DNA of 64,000 nucleotides from an uncultured Flavobacteriales bacterium (GTDB lineage: Bacteria; Bacteroidota; Bacteroidia; Flavobacteriales_D; Sanyastnellaceae), in NCBI GenBank assembly GCA_949373165.1, contig CASICO010000026.1, forward strand, positions 23,966 through 87,965. Direction: 5' to 3'. Shown piece after piece: positions 56,166 to 64,000 of the stretch. Position 1 is the stretch's first letter; every line of letters begins with the position of its first letter. The notes under the pieces were generated by a model that had not been told where the DNA came from, did no database searches, and was given only the letters and a program-made list of their open reading frames with translations. A program made the translations under genes and the position numbers.

Positions 56166-58778
56166 TCAAAAATCATCGTCATCGTCATCGGGTAGGCTGC
56201 CCTTTATTTTAGGCCTTTCCGAAGGGGTTGGCGGCTCAACCAAAGGCCCTTCATTCACCAAGGTGTCCGGGACAATCGGTGCGGGATCCTCGGCCCCCAA
56301 AGCACCCCGAAGTCGACTCCATGCGCTCTGCCGCTGACCCCGTCTGTGCTCCTGATGGGCCGCTCGGTCATACCCAAAAGAGGGGTTTTCCATGGTGCCT
56401 CGCATCGCCAAGAAAAAACGATGGCCAAGTCCATCCTCCTCCATTGGGCCCCAATCACCTTGGTCAGATTTCAAGTCGCGCAATGCAAAGTCCAGAGTGA
56501 AGTCCATCTCACCTCCCAACCTGTACCAACCCTCTACCCCCAAGTCCATGGCGTCAGAGTAAACTTCCGTTGGCGCCAAAGAAACCACCCCCTTGTTCAG
56601 GGCAACCTGAGTTGAAATTGGTTGAAATCGGACCCAGTTCAGGCGCCTTTTTAGGTCGTCTGCATCTGCAATAAACTGGTACTTGCGCTCCTCTGCCAGC
56701 GTTCTAGGAATGGCCTGAAGCAGTTCAAAGCCCACCAATTCACCCTCTTCCACTCGAACCTCTAGATCCACATCCCAAGGGACCGAGCCAGACCGTTTCG
56801 AATCATACGTTACCCATCCCTCCGCCCAAACGCGCCCCCTCACGTGGTCTGAACGCAATGTGGTTTGACCCAATCCAGAAGTGCCCAACAAAAACTCACT
56901 CAAGTCGGCATTGACCAGCCTTCCATTGAACCTAGCCGCCCCGTCCTCCCAAGAACCTTTTGCCTTTAGGTCGCCATCAAACGCCTCTGCGAAAATGCTC
57001 TCCGCGACAAACCTGCCGTTGAGGTAAGTCCCATTCACTGCCCACCTGTCTGCCATTAAAGCGCCAACCTGAGCGTTTGTTCCTGCAATGGATACGCTCC
57101 AATTCCGAACGAAATCCGGAAAACCTGGCCCCTCTGAAACCGTCGACGCGCTTGTAAAGCGCAAAAGCCGGTTCACATCCAATTCCGCAAAATCCACGTT
57201 CAAGTCGCCATCCACTGAGCTCCAATTCAAAACCGCGTCCCCCTGCGCTCCCGGCATCGTGATGTCCGAAACCTTCACATGCCATCCATCCTTTGTGCTT
57301 TCGGCCAAGGCGTCTTGGATCGTTAAGGCAGAATCGCCATTCAACAATTGAAGCCCCTCTCCGCGCAACTGCGCTCCAGGTTCAAACGCAACGCTCCACG
57401 GGTCCTGACCAACACTGCGCATGTGCAAGGCGCCATCCCACTTGAGCACGCCTCCTTCCCCTACACGCCACGGTTTGGGAAGCTTCATTTGACCTGTAAA
57501 CCACCGGGCCAATGGCTTGGGACGAAAAACACCTTGTCCTTCAACCTGAATGTCCAACGCCTTTCCGTTCGAATAAACCGCAGCTTCACACGCCCACTCT
57601 CCTTCCGCTGCCCTTCCGCTCAAGTTGCGCCCCACCGCAGTCCAACCGTTCAATGTGCTCATCAACTCCATGCCCCCTGCACCCACCTCCAATCGCTCAC
57701 CATCGTGTGTCCAAGTCACAGTTGAAGGCAAAACTTGAACCGCCCATGATCCAGTCCAATCAGCCGTTTTGGGGCCAGCCCACCCCAATAGATTGACGTT
57801 GGATAACGCCTCTTTGCCTAAGCGAAGCGCCACGCCTGATTGTCCGTTTAATGCCCCCAAACCCGACCCCAACCCCTCCCGTACACCTGGAGGCAAACAC
57901 CGGTCTACTGATTTGATTTGAGCCTCTGCCGCGTCCAATGCCAAACCAAAAAGGCCCTCGCTGACCACCAAGGTTCCTGTCACATCCATGCCCCCGCCTT
58001 CTCGTGGATCTCCTCCAAAAACGGTTGCTTTTTGAAGGCCAAGGACAACGCCACTCGAGTCAATGCGACCACCGAATTCCAAATTCAAACCCAATTCATT
58101 CATCCATTGTGTGCCCCCCGACAACACAGAAATGCGCTGCCCAACAACTTGGCCTCGGGTCACAAACGCGCCACCACTTTCACTGGCCAAACTGACTTTT
58201 GCGGCATCCAATGCGCCAGACCAAGACAAGACACCAGATTCTGTTGTCCATTTTCCAGTGGTCGTCACGTCCTCAAGCTCCAAGGCGTCGACCTGCCAAC
58301 TGCTCAAGCTTGGGCCTTGTTTCTTTTGAATGTCAGCCTTCCAAAACACCCAATTCTGGCTTCCATCTTCTTTGCGGTCCAAATCCAGCCGGCCCCCCGC
58401 CAGTCGAAACGAGCGAATCTCCAAGCGGTCATAAAGAAGCGGCAAACAGGCCACCCGAATGCCCACTTCTTTCATGACCAAAAAATCATGCCCCGGACGC
58501 AAAACATCCTCCACTCGAACCCCATGCAAGTTCACTTCGACATCCGGCCAAGCAGACCAGAGAGAAACAGACAGGCCGTCCACATGAACGTCGGTGGCCA
58601 AGTGAGGCTGGATGTAAGCCAACATGCGGCTCTCGATACCCCGCGACTGCCACCATACCCAACTGGTAAAGGCCACAATCAACAAGGGAATCAACACCAA
58701 CCATCTCCAACTCCTCTTTGACAAGAGTCCCGTGCGGTTTTCGCCGTTCGAATCGGTATCCAGGAGTGAATCGGGCAT
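56166..58778 (-). CDS. AsmA-like family protein
   Basis: N-terminal TM, 'VHVDGLSVSLWSAWPDVEVNLHGVRVED...LEIRSFRLAGGRLDLDRKEDGSQNWVFWK'; acidic tail DDDDDDF. Confidence 0.75.
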   Translation of the reverse strand: MPDSLLDTDSNGENRTGLLSKRSWRWLVLIPLLIVAFTSWVWWQSRGIESRMLAYIQPHLATDVHVDGLSVSLWSAWPDVEVNLHGVRVEDVLRPGHDFLVMKEVGIRVACLPLLYDRLEIRSFRLAGGRLDLDRKEDGSQNWVFWKADIQKKQGPSLSSWQVDALELEDVTTTGKWTTESGVLSWSGALDAAKVSLASESGGAFVTRGQVVGQRISVLSGGTQWMNELGLNLEFGGRIDSSGVVLGLQKATVFGGDPREGGGMDVTGTLVVSEGLFGLALDAAEAQIKSVDRCLPPGVREGLGSGLGALNGQSGVALRLGKEALSNVNLLGWAGPKTADWTGSWAVQVLPSTVTWTHDGERLEVGAGGMELMSTLNGWTAVGRNLSGRAAEGEWACEAAVYSNGKALDIQVEGQGVFRPKPLARWFTGQMKLPKPWRVGEGGVLKWDGALHMRSVGQDPWSVAFEPGAQLRGEGLQLLNGDSALTIQDALAESTKDGWHVKVSDITMPGAQGDAVLNWSSVDGDLNVDFAELDVNRLLRFTSASTVSEGPGFPDFVRNWSVSIAGTNAQVGALMADRWAVNGTYLNGRFVAESIFAEAFDGDLKAKGSWEDGAARFNGRLVNADLSEFLLGTSGLGQTTLRSDHVRGRVWAEGWVTYDSKRSGSVPWDVDLEVRVEEGELVGFELLQAIPRTLAEERKYQFIADADDLKRRLNWVRFQPISTQVALNKGVVSLAPTEVYSDAMDLGVEGWYRLGGEMDFTLDFALRDLKSDQGDWGPMEEDGLGHRFFLAMRGTMENPSFGYDRAAHQEHRRGQRQSAWSRLRGALGAEDPAPIVPDTLVNEGPLVEPPTPSERPKIKGSLPDDDDDDF

Positions 58779-58847
58779 GTCTAAAGTCAGCGCAAATATC
58801 AAAGGCCAAATGCGACCATTTACACCGTTGTTTGAACCAACGCCAAC

Positions 58848-58888
58848 CAAGGAGGTTGAATTGTGGTCTCCTCCTTGAATTATCTTTC
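58848..58888 (+). promoter_or_regulatory. sod promoter region with perfect 8-bp inverted repeat
   Basis: CAAGGAGG-N14-CCTCCTTG (58848-58877) followed by -7-like TATCTTTC (58881-58888). Confidence 0.4.
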
Positions 58889-58903
58889 CGCAAAAGCACC
58901 CCA

Positions 58904-59656
58904 ATGGACAAGCGAACCTTCATCAAACTCACCGGCCTTGCAGGAGCAGGTGTCGTCGCCGTCCCTCTGGTTTCTTCCCTTATCGGGTGCGGAACCTCCC
59001 CCTCTTCGACGCCCACAGGACCAAATCCTGGCGGTATTTTCTCGTTGCCCGAATTGGGCTTTGATCATGCGGCACTAGAGCCTGCAATCGATAGCCAAAC
59101 CATGAAAGTCCACCATGGCAAGCACCATGCGGGGTATGTACGAAAACTGAATGCGGCATTAGAAGGGCACCCGATGGCCGGTTCTGCGCTCGAAAGTCTA
59201 CTCGCCAACATTCAACCCAACGATACCGCCCTCCGAAACAACGGAGGCGGACACTTCAATCACGCCCTGTTTTGGAAGGTGATTGCCCCTGCAACCTCTG
59301 AACTCGATGCCTCGCCCAACGGACCTCTTGAGCGCAGGATCAACGCGTCTTTTGGAAGTTTAGAGGCCTTAAAAAACACCCTTGCCCAAGCCGGGGCGTC
59401 TCAGTTTGGTTCTGGTTGGGTTTGGCTCGTTCAAGATGTAAACCAGCCCGATCAACTGTTTGTGACGTCTACCGCCAATCAAGACAATCCCCTCATGTCC
59501 GGCATCGTCCCGCCAGCAGCGCAGGGCCGGCCCCTCCTCGGTATCGATGTTTGGGAACACGCCTATTATCTCAATTACCAGAACCGACGTACGGACTACC
59601 TGGCCGCTTTGATTGAACAGATCAATTGGTCGGCCGTGTCTCTTCTGATGGCTTAA
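58904..59656 (+). CDS. Superoxide dismutase (Fe/Mn family), probably exported lipoprotein
   Basis: Signal 'MDKRTFIKLTGLAGAGVVAVPLVSSLIGCG'; SOD motifs 'QTMKVHHGKHHAGYVRKLN', 'NGGGHFNHALFWKVI', 'GIDVWEHAYYLNYQNRRTDYL'. Confidence 0.93.
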   Translation: MDKRTFIKLTGLAGAGVVAVPLVSSLIGCGTSPSSTPTGPNPGGIFSLPELGFDHAALEPAIDSQTMKVHHGKHHAGYVRKLNAALEGHPMAGSALESLLANIQPNDTALRNNGGGHFNHALFWKVIAPATSELDASPNGPLERRINASFGSLEALKNTLAQAGASQFGSGWVWLVQDVNQPDQLFVTSTANQDNPLMSGIVPPAAQGRPLLGIDVWEHAYYLNYQNRRTDYLAALIEQINWSAVSLLMA

Positions 59657-60176
59657 CCCACCCGCCGTTTGGCAATGGGCAGATGCGGCCCGCTTCTGCA
59701 TACAAGCCCTGTCTCACCATGTCCCCAAATTCAGCTGCACTTGGAGATAGCAGGTGGTATTCCCAACCAAAAGTGCCCCCTGTTTGCTTGACTTCACGCT
59801 GGATCGCCAGCGCCGAATCTGCATAATAAAAGAGCCTGGGCTCTTCTTCAAACAAGTGTGCCCTCATTTGGTCCTCGTCGTTCCAGATGACCATCACCTG
59901 CCACTCTCCAGTCTCTGGAACCGGACTGTTCACGATCAGTGCCCCTGCCATTTTACGCAGGAGAAAATCCACCCCGTTGACCAACGTGGTGTCCCCCATT
60001 TGGAGGGTGTCTTTTCCAATGTGCCACAGCGCTGTGCCGTCTTGAATCGTCCCGCGAAACACCCTTGGTATGTTGGGCAAATTCAACCGGTTCGGTGGCA
60101 TCGGTTCATCAAACTGAACCGCGGGAACGCAGCCAACCAAAACCAAACTAAAAAGGGCAAAGGCAAAAGGTCTCAT
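59622..60176 (-). CDS. Hypothetical lipoprotein
   Basis: Lipobox 'LVLVGCVPAV'; coding frame between uppP and sod; C-terminus overlaps the sod 3' end. Confidence 0.6.
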   Translation of the reverse strand: MRPFAFALFSLVLVGCVPAVQFDEPMPPNRLNLPNIPRVFRGTIQDGTALWHIGKDTLQMGDTTLVNGVDFLLRKMAGALIVNSPVPETGEWQVMVIWNDEDQMRAHLFEEEPRLFYYADSALAIQREVKQTGGTFGWEYHLLSPSAAEFGDMVRQGLYAEAGRICPLPNGGWVKPSEETRPTN

Positions 60177-60187
60177 GGCCGCAAGTA

Positions 60188-60988
60188 CTAAGCGTACGTG
60201 AACAAAACCGCAGTCAGCCCTGCCAAAAAACAATATGCAGCGAAGCCATTGAACCCATTTCGCTTGACCAGCGAAATCATGGTCTTGCACGCCCAGCAAC
60301 CACTAACAAAAGCAGCCGCAGCTCCCACAACCAAGGCACCCGTAGACACCGAGCCTGCAACCTGGTGCAAAGGGTCCATCCAATCGCGAATCTCCAACGC
60401 TGTGGCGCCCAAAATCGGGGGAAGCACCATCAGAAAGCTAAACCTCGCCGCCTCCTCTCGGTCCACACCCAAAAGCAAGGCGGCAGACAAGGTGGCCCCA
60501 CTTCGACTCACGCCTGGCAACACAGCCACGGCCTGCGCACAGCCAATGATTACGGCTTCCACAATGCCCACTTTCCCTCCAGTCTTTCCGCGTCTCTGAG
60601 CCCAAAACAGCAGCGCAGAGGTGAACATCAGCGCCCAGCCAACGGAGGCCAAATGGCCATCCAAACGCGCCTCAATCCAATCAGAAAAAGAAAAGTACAC
60701 CACCGCCAAAGGCAACATGGAGAGCAAAACAAAACCAGCAAATCGCCGAGCAGGGTTCCAAAATTCTCCTGAGGCAACCAAGCCCAAAAGAAGGTGCTGA
60801 ATGTCCTTTCGGAACACAACAATCGTACTCAGTGACGTGGCCCCGTGAACCACAATGCTAAAAGCCAGTCCCCCTTCTTTTACCCCGAGCAAGGCCTTTC
60901 CCAATTCAAGGTGTCCAGAGCTGCTCACGGGGAGAAACTCCGTCAGGCCTTGAACAAGTCCCAGTAAAAAAGCCTCGAAGGCACCCAT
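60188..60988 (-). CDS. uppP: Undecaprenyl-diphosphatase (BacA/UppP)
   Basis: 'AFLLGLVQGLTEFLPVSSSGHLELG', 'LPGVSRSGATLSAALLLG'. Confidence 0.96.
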   Translation of the reverse strand: MGAFEAFLLGLVQGLTEFLPVSSSGHLELGKALLGVKEGGLAFSIVVHGATSLSTIVVFRKDIQHLLLGLVASGEFWNPARRFAGFVLLSMLPLAVVYFSFSDWIEARLDGHLASVGWALMFTSALLFWAQRRGKTGGKVGIVEAVIIGCAQAVAVLPGVSRSGATLSAALLLGVDREEAARFSFLMVLPPILGATALEIRDWMDPLHQVAGSVSTGALVVGAAAAFVSGCWACKTMISLVKRNGFNGFAAYCFLAGLTAVLFTYA

Positions 60989-61251
60989 TAAACCGGGGTT
61001 TCCTCAGCAGGAAAGCGTTTCAAAATGCTATAAAAAATGATTCCATACCCAAGCAGAACAGTCAAGGGCGCAATGGTGATGCGGCGTGGACTGAAAATCT
61101 CTTCTGAAAAGTCGTTGGGGTCTTCAACACCCCCTCCACTCATGAGGACATACCCCAACGCCAGAAGGCCAAGGCCCACCAGGAAGAACATGTAGTTCTT
61201 GCGTTCAAAGGGAAATGCGTTTCGGCCTTCTTGGCGGGAAGATTTGATGCT
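60988..61251 (-). CDS. DUF3098 domain membrane protein
   Basis: 'FPFERKNYMFFLVGLGLLALGYVLMSGG...FSPRRITIAPLTVLLGYGIIFYSIL'. Confidence 0.85.
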   Translation of the reverse strand, partial: SIKSSRQEGRNAFPFERKNYMFFLVGLGLLALGYVLMSGGGVEDPNDFSEEIFSPRRITIAPLTVLLGYGIIFYSILKRFPAEETPV

Positions 61252-61289
61252 CATGCCTGCGAAAATAAGCGCTACTTGACCCTTGCGGC

Positions 61290-62165
61290 TCACAGGAGTT
61301 TATCAAGGCTCGCTCCCAAGTAGCGACCCACTGCCCAACGTGCACTCAAACCCGTAATCAACAGGCCCATCAAAAGCTGCGCCCCCAGAACCAAAGCCAA
61401 CTCCGACATGCCCCAAGAGGACAACACCGAAAGAAAGGGTTTGAGCCAAGCCAATAAGGCCACCAAAATCGCATAGGCGAGAAAAGCGCCTACCGCTCCG
61501 TACCCCATGGCTTCACCAATGAATGGCCGGCGAATCCGGTTTGGTGGAGCACCCACGAGTTCCATGCTCCGGATCAAATACCGACGGCCAAAAACACTGA
61601 GTCGAACCACATTCAAGATTTGAGCCACAACCAAAGCCACCAGCAAAAAAACCACCACGGACAAGGGTAAAGTCCAGTTTGAAAAACCAGATTCCAACCG
61701 TTCCAAAACGCGCTTTGGGAAGTCCACCCTGGCTACATCAGGAAGGGACTCCCAACCCAGTGCCAATTCAGAAAGACCAGCAACGCCAGTAGAGCTTAGC
61801 CAATCCGCATCCAATTTCAATTCCAGCACAGCGGGCAAAGGCGCCGCCCCGAGAAAATCCATAAACGGCTCTCCCAACTCCCTCTCCAACTCAGCAGAGG
61901 CAGAATCCGCACTGAAAAATTGAGCTTGGGTCACTTGGGGCAACGCGGTCCATTCTGCCTCCATTTTTTGAACATCTCCATCCCACCCCCTTTCCAGAAC
62001 CACTTCTACCGAAACGGCAGACATCCAGTCAGAACGAAGGTCTCTGATGATCAAAGCCATGGCCACCAACGCCCCCAAAAGCCCCAGCGTTAGAGCCACT
62101 CCAAAAGAAGTGGACAATGCCGAAAAGCCATGGGCTTTGCCCCGGGGAGACGTCTTGGAACTCAT
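61290..62165 (-). CDS. ftsX: FtsX-like permease, cell division protein
   Basis: N-terminal TM, extracellular domain, 'LVVAQILNVVRLSVFGRRYLIRSMELVGAPPNRIRRPFIGEAM'. Confidence 0.9.
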   Translation of the reverse strand: MSSKTSPRGKAHGFSALSTSFGVALTLGLLGALVAMALIIRDLRSDWMSAVSVEVVLERGWDGDVQKMEAEWTALPQVTQAQFFSADSASAELERELGEPFMDFLGAAPLPAVLELKLDADWLSSTGVAGLSELALGWESLPDVARVDFPKRVLERLESGFSNWTLPLSVVVFLLVALVVAQILNVVRLSVFGRRYLIRSMELVGAPPNRIRRPFIGEAMGYGAVGAFLAYAILVALLAWLKPFLSVLSSWGMSELALVLGAQLLMGLLITGLSARWAVGRYLGASLDKLL

Positions 62166-62178
62166 GATGCTTGAGCGA

Positions 62179-62619
62179 TTAGCGCTCGTCGTTTTCCACG
62201 GACATCAATTGCACCGAAAAATGAAGGTCGATGCCAGCCAAAGGATGGTTGAAGTCCACTTCCACTTCCTCCTCTGTGACCCCCATGACCACACCATGGA
62301 GCTCCTCTCCAGTGTCGTCGCGCATGACCACCACTTCGCCCTCTTCCATCACCGTGTCGTCCAATCCCTCTTCGTCGACGAATTGCGTTTTCGGTAAAAC
62401 GGCAAAAGCACCTTCCATTTCTGGGCCGTAAGCGCGGTCCGATGGAATCGTGAGTTCAAAGCTTTCACCGACTTTCGCCTGAAGCACTGCCGCCTCCAAA
62501 TCCTCAAGAATGTCCTCCCCGCCCGCTTCAAAATTGAACGGCTCCTCTGGAACGGTCGCTTCAATGACTTCTCCTTCGGGTCCGTCGGCGCGCAACGTGT
62601 AATGAATGGTGTATTTCAT
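62179..62619 (-). CDS. FKBP-type peptidyl-prolyl isomerase (SlyD-like)
   Basis: 'EPFNFEAGGEDILEDLEAAVLQAKVGESFELTIPSDRAYGP', 'VDFNHPLAGIDLHFSVQL'. Confidence 0.9.
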   Translation of the reverse strand: MKYTIHYTLRADGPEGEVIEATVPEEPFNFEAGGEDILEDLEAAVLQAKVGESFELTIPSDRAYGPEMEGAFAVLPKTQFVDEEGLDDTVMEEGEVVVMRDDTGEELHGVVMGVTEEEVEVDFNHPLAGIDLHFSVQLMSVENDER

Positions 62620-63719
62620 GGTTCTGTTTCTTCGGTATTCAACACTCCGGAGTCAGGGGCAAAAGAAAAGACAATCGACTCAATCTCCCGGAGGTATTCT
62701 CTCTTTCCGAAATAAGGGGCATAAACGTAACCGTCGACAGTGACGAGTTGTCCCCGGGCTTCATCCACCCAAGCAATCGAAGTCCAAGGTCCCCCCATAA
62801 AATCACCCTCCATCTTCCAAAGGCCCCTCATTTTCGCAGCGAACTCGTTGCGAAAGGACACCTCTTCATAGCGCGGAAGAAGACGGTACTCTGTGGTCAT
62901 GTAGCTGCCTGGCGTAGGCCCAGCCAACCGGTTTTCAAGCAACGAATCCCTGCGATGCAACATGCGGTCCATGGAAAAATCCTGCGGTCCAGAATAAGGG
63001 GTGCGGTGCAACACAATGCCCATTTGAACATCATGGTTTCGCCCTCCTTTCATGCGCGTAAGGGACCGCTCAATCCAAGCAAAGCCTCCACTTGAAGTCA
63101 GCAGGCGTGCATCTTTCGGTAACACCGACGTGAGCCCATGATCCCGTTGGACCTCCTGCTCCAAAGCCACATTGCGATTTAAGCCACACACCTCTGCATA
63201 ACGCTTGGCCTCTTCTTGCTCAAGAAGGTCCGCCAACATTTCGCCCCTGTGAGGCTGCAACAGCATCTGTGCTGCGTCGCGGGCACTTCTTGCCTTGATC
63301 TCGGCGTAAATCTGTCCTTTGGCATACTGAGCCCGTGCCACGCGCATGTCTGGCGTTTGAGTGTCTACCCTGTCGGCAATGTCGAACACAAACAAGTTGC
63401 GGTGGGGCTTCCAAAACCGATCGAATTCATCGGGGTCCAGTCGGATCACATCAAAACGCGGCTCATACTGAGGGAGGACCCGGACAGGTGCCCGAAAGAC
63501 ACTGTCCACTGCAGCACCAATTCCTTGGTTCCAGTCTGACTCGGAAACCACCATCACAATTTCCCCACTCGGACCCACTTTTCCTGGGAGCAAAGCCGAA
63601 CGTCCTTGCGCAGACGTCGCTTCTTCTCCGCTGCCAATGCACCCAACGAACAACATCAGGGCCGCAGACAAAGCGACCAAAATCAAACGAGACTTGACTG
63701 GTTTACCGAGGGTCCGCAT
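62616..63719 (-). CDS. DUF4837 family lipoprotein
   Basis: Lipobox 'LFVGCIG', 'GPSGEIVMVVSESDWNQGIGAAVDSVF', 'YRLLPRYEEVSFRNEFAAKMRGLWKMEGDFMGGPW'. Confidence 0.82.
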   Translation of the reverse strand: MRTLGKPVKSRLILVALSAALMLFVGCIGSGEEATSAQGRSALLPGKVGPSGEIVMVVSESDWNQGIGAAVDSVFRAPVRVLPQYEPRFDVIRLDPDEFDRFWKPHRNLFVFDIADRVDTQTPDMRVARAQYAKGQIYAEIKARSARDAAQMLLQPHRGEMLADLLEQEEAKRYAEVCGLNRNVALEQEVQRDHGLTSVLPKDARLLTSSGGFAWIERSLTRMKGGRNHDVQMGIVLHRTPYSGPQDFSMDRMLHRRDSLLENRLAGPTPGSYMTTEYRLLPRYEEVSFRNEFAAKMRGLWKMEGDFMGGPWTSIAWVDEARGQLVTVDGYVYAPYFGKREYLREIESIVFSFAPDSGVLNTEETEP

Positions 63720-64000
63720 GGATATACAGTTTTTGACCTACGCGAATCACATCGCCGCGCAAGCCATTCCATTGTTTCAACTCCCTTACACTGACGCGGT
63801 GACGGTTGGCAATGGTGCCCAGCACGTCTCCATCGCGGACACGGTACACCACCACTTCTGGCTCGAAGGACACATCTGGCGTCCTTTGGGGTTCCCAGTC
63901 CAATACAGAAGGCAGTGAGTCAATGAGCAAGCCAATCACTTCCTGTGGCAAAACCAAGGGCCAACCCCCGCCTACGGCTCCAGGAATCACTTCTTTTCGA
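63703..64000 (-). CDS. LysM-containing protein (C-terminal part; probable MltD-type lytic transglycosylase), truncated by right edge
   Basis: 'VVYRVRDGDVLGTIANRHRVSVRELKQWNGLRGDVIRVGQKLYIH' LysM; frame open to the window end. Confidence 0.75.
   Translation of the reverse strand, partial: RKEVIPGAVGGGWPLVLPQEVIGLLIDSLPSVLDWEPQRTPDVSFEPEVVVYRVRDGDVLGTIANRHRVSVRELKQWNGLRGDVIRVGQKLYIHADPR

Overview
The window looks like ordinary chromosome from a Bacteroidetes (Flavobacteriia-like) bacterium. It shows T9SS/CHU_C-type secreted proteins, a MurF-Alr fusion, DUF3098/DUF4296/DUF4837/DUF5522 genes, and TAnnTTTG-type promoters. I support about 50 genes, mostly housekeeping: pgk, glyS, gpsA, pyrC, uvrC, thiL, a nine-gene SUF/tlyA/dxr operon, frr-pyrH, tsf-rpsB, rpsI-rplM, tdk, murF-alr, hutU, a TetR-RND efflux operon, purF, purS, cysH, uppP and ftsX. 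There are two tRNAs (Cys-GCA, Leu-CAA). I saw no CRISPR array, prophage or IS element. The most unusual locus is at ~21.8-23.9 kb: an MbnP/MbnH-like pair (copper-binding MbnP with a T9SS tail, plus a MauG/MbnH-type di-heme peroxidase). It carries about eight or nine frame breaks, almost all reversible by removing one base from a homopolymer, while the rest of the window is intact. Other leads are non-coding: a candidate structured small RNA with its own promoter-like box and intrinsic terminator (~56.02-56.12 kb); a strong hairpin in the rpsB leader; two FNR/CRP-like boxes 22 bp apart upstream of a GH81 beta-1,3-glucanase; and palindromes over the tetR, sod and SUF promoters. All calls come from reading the sequence; no database search was run.
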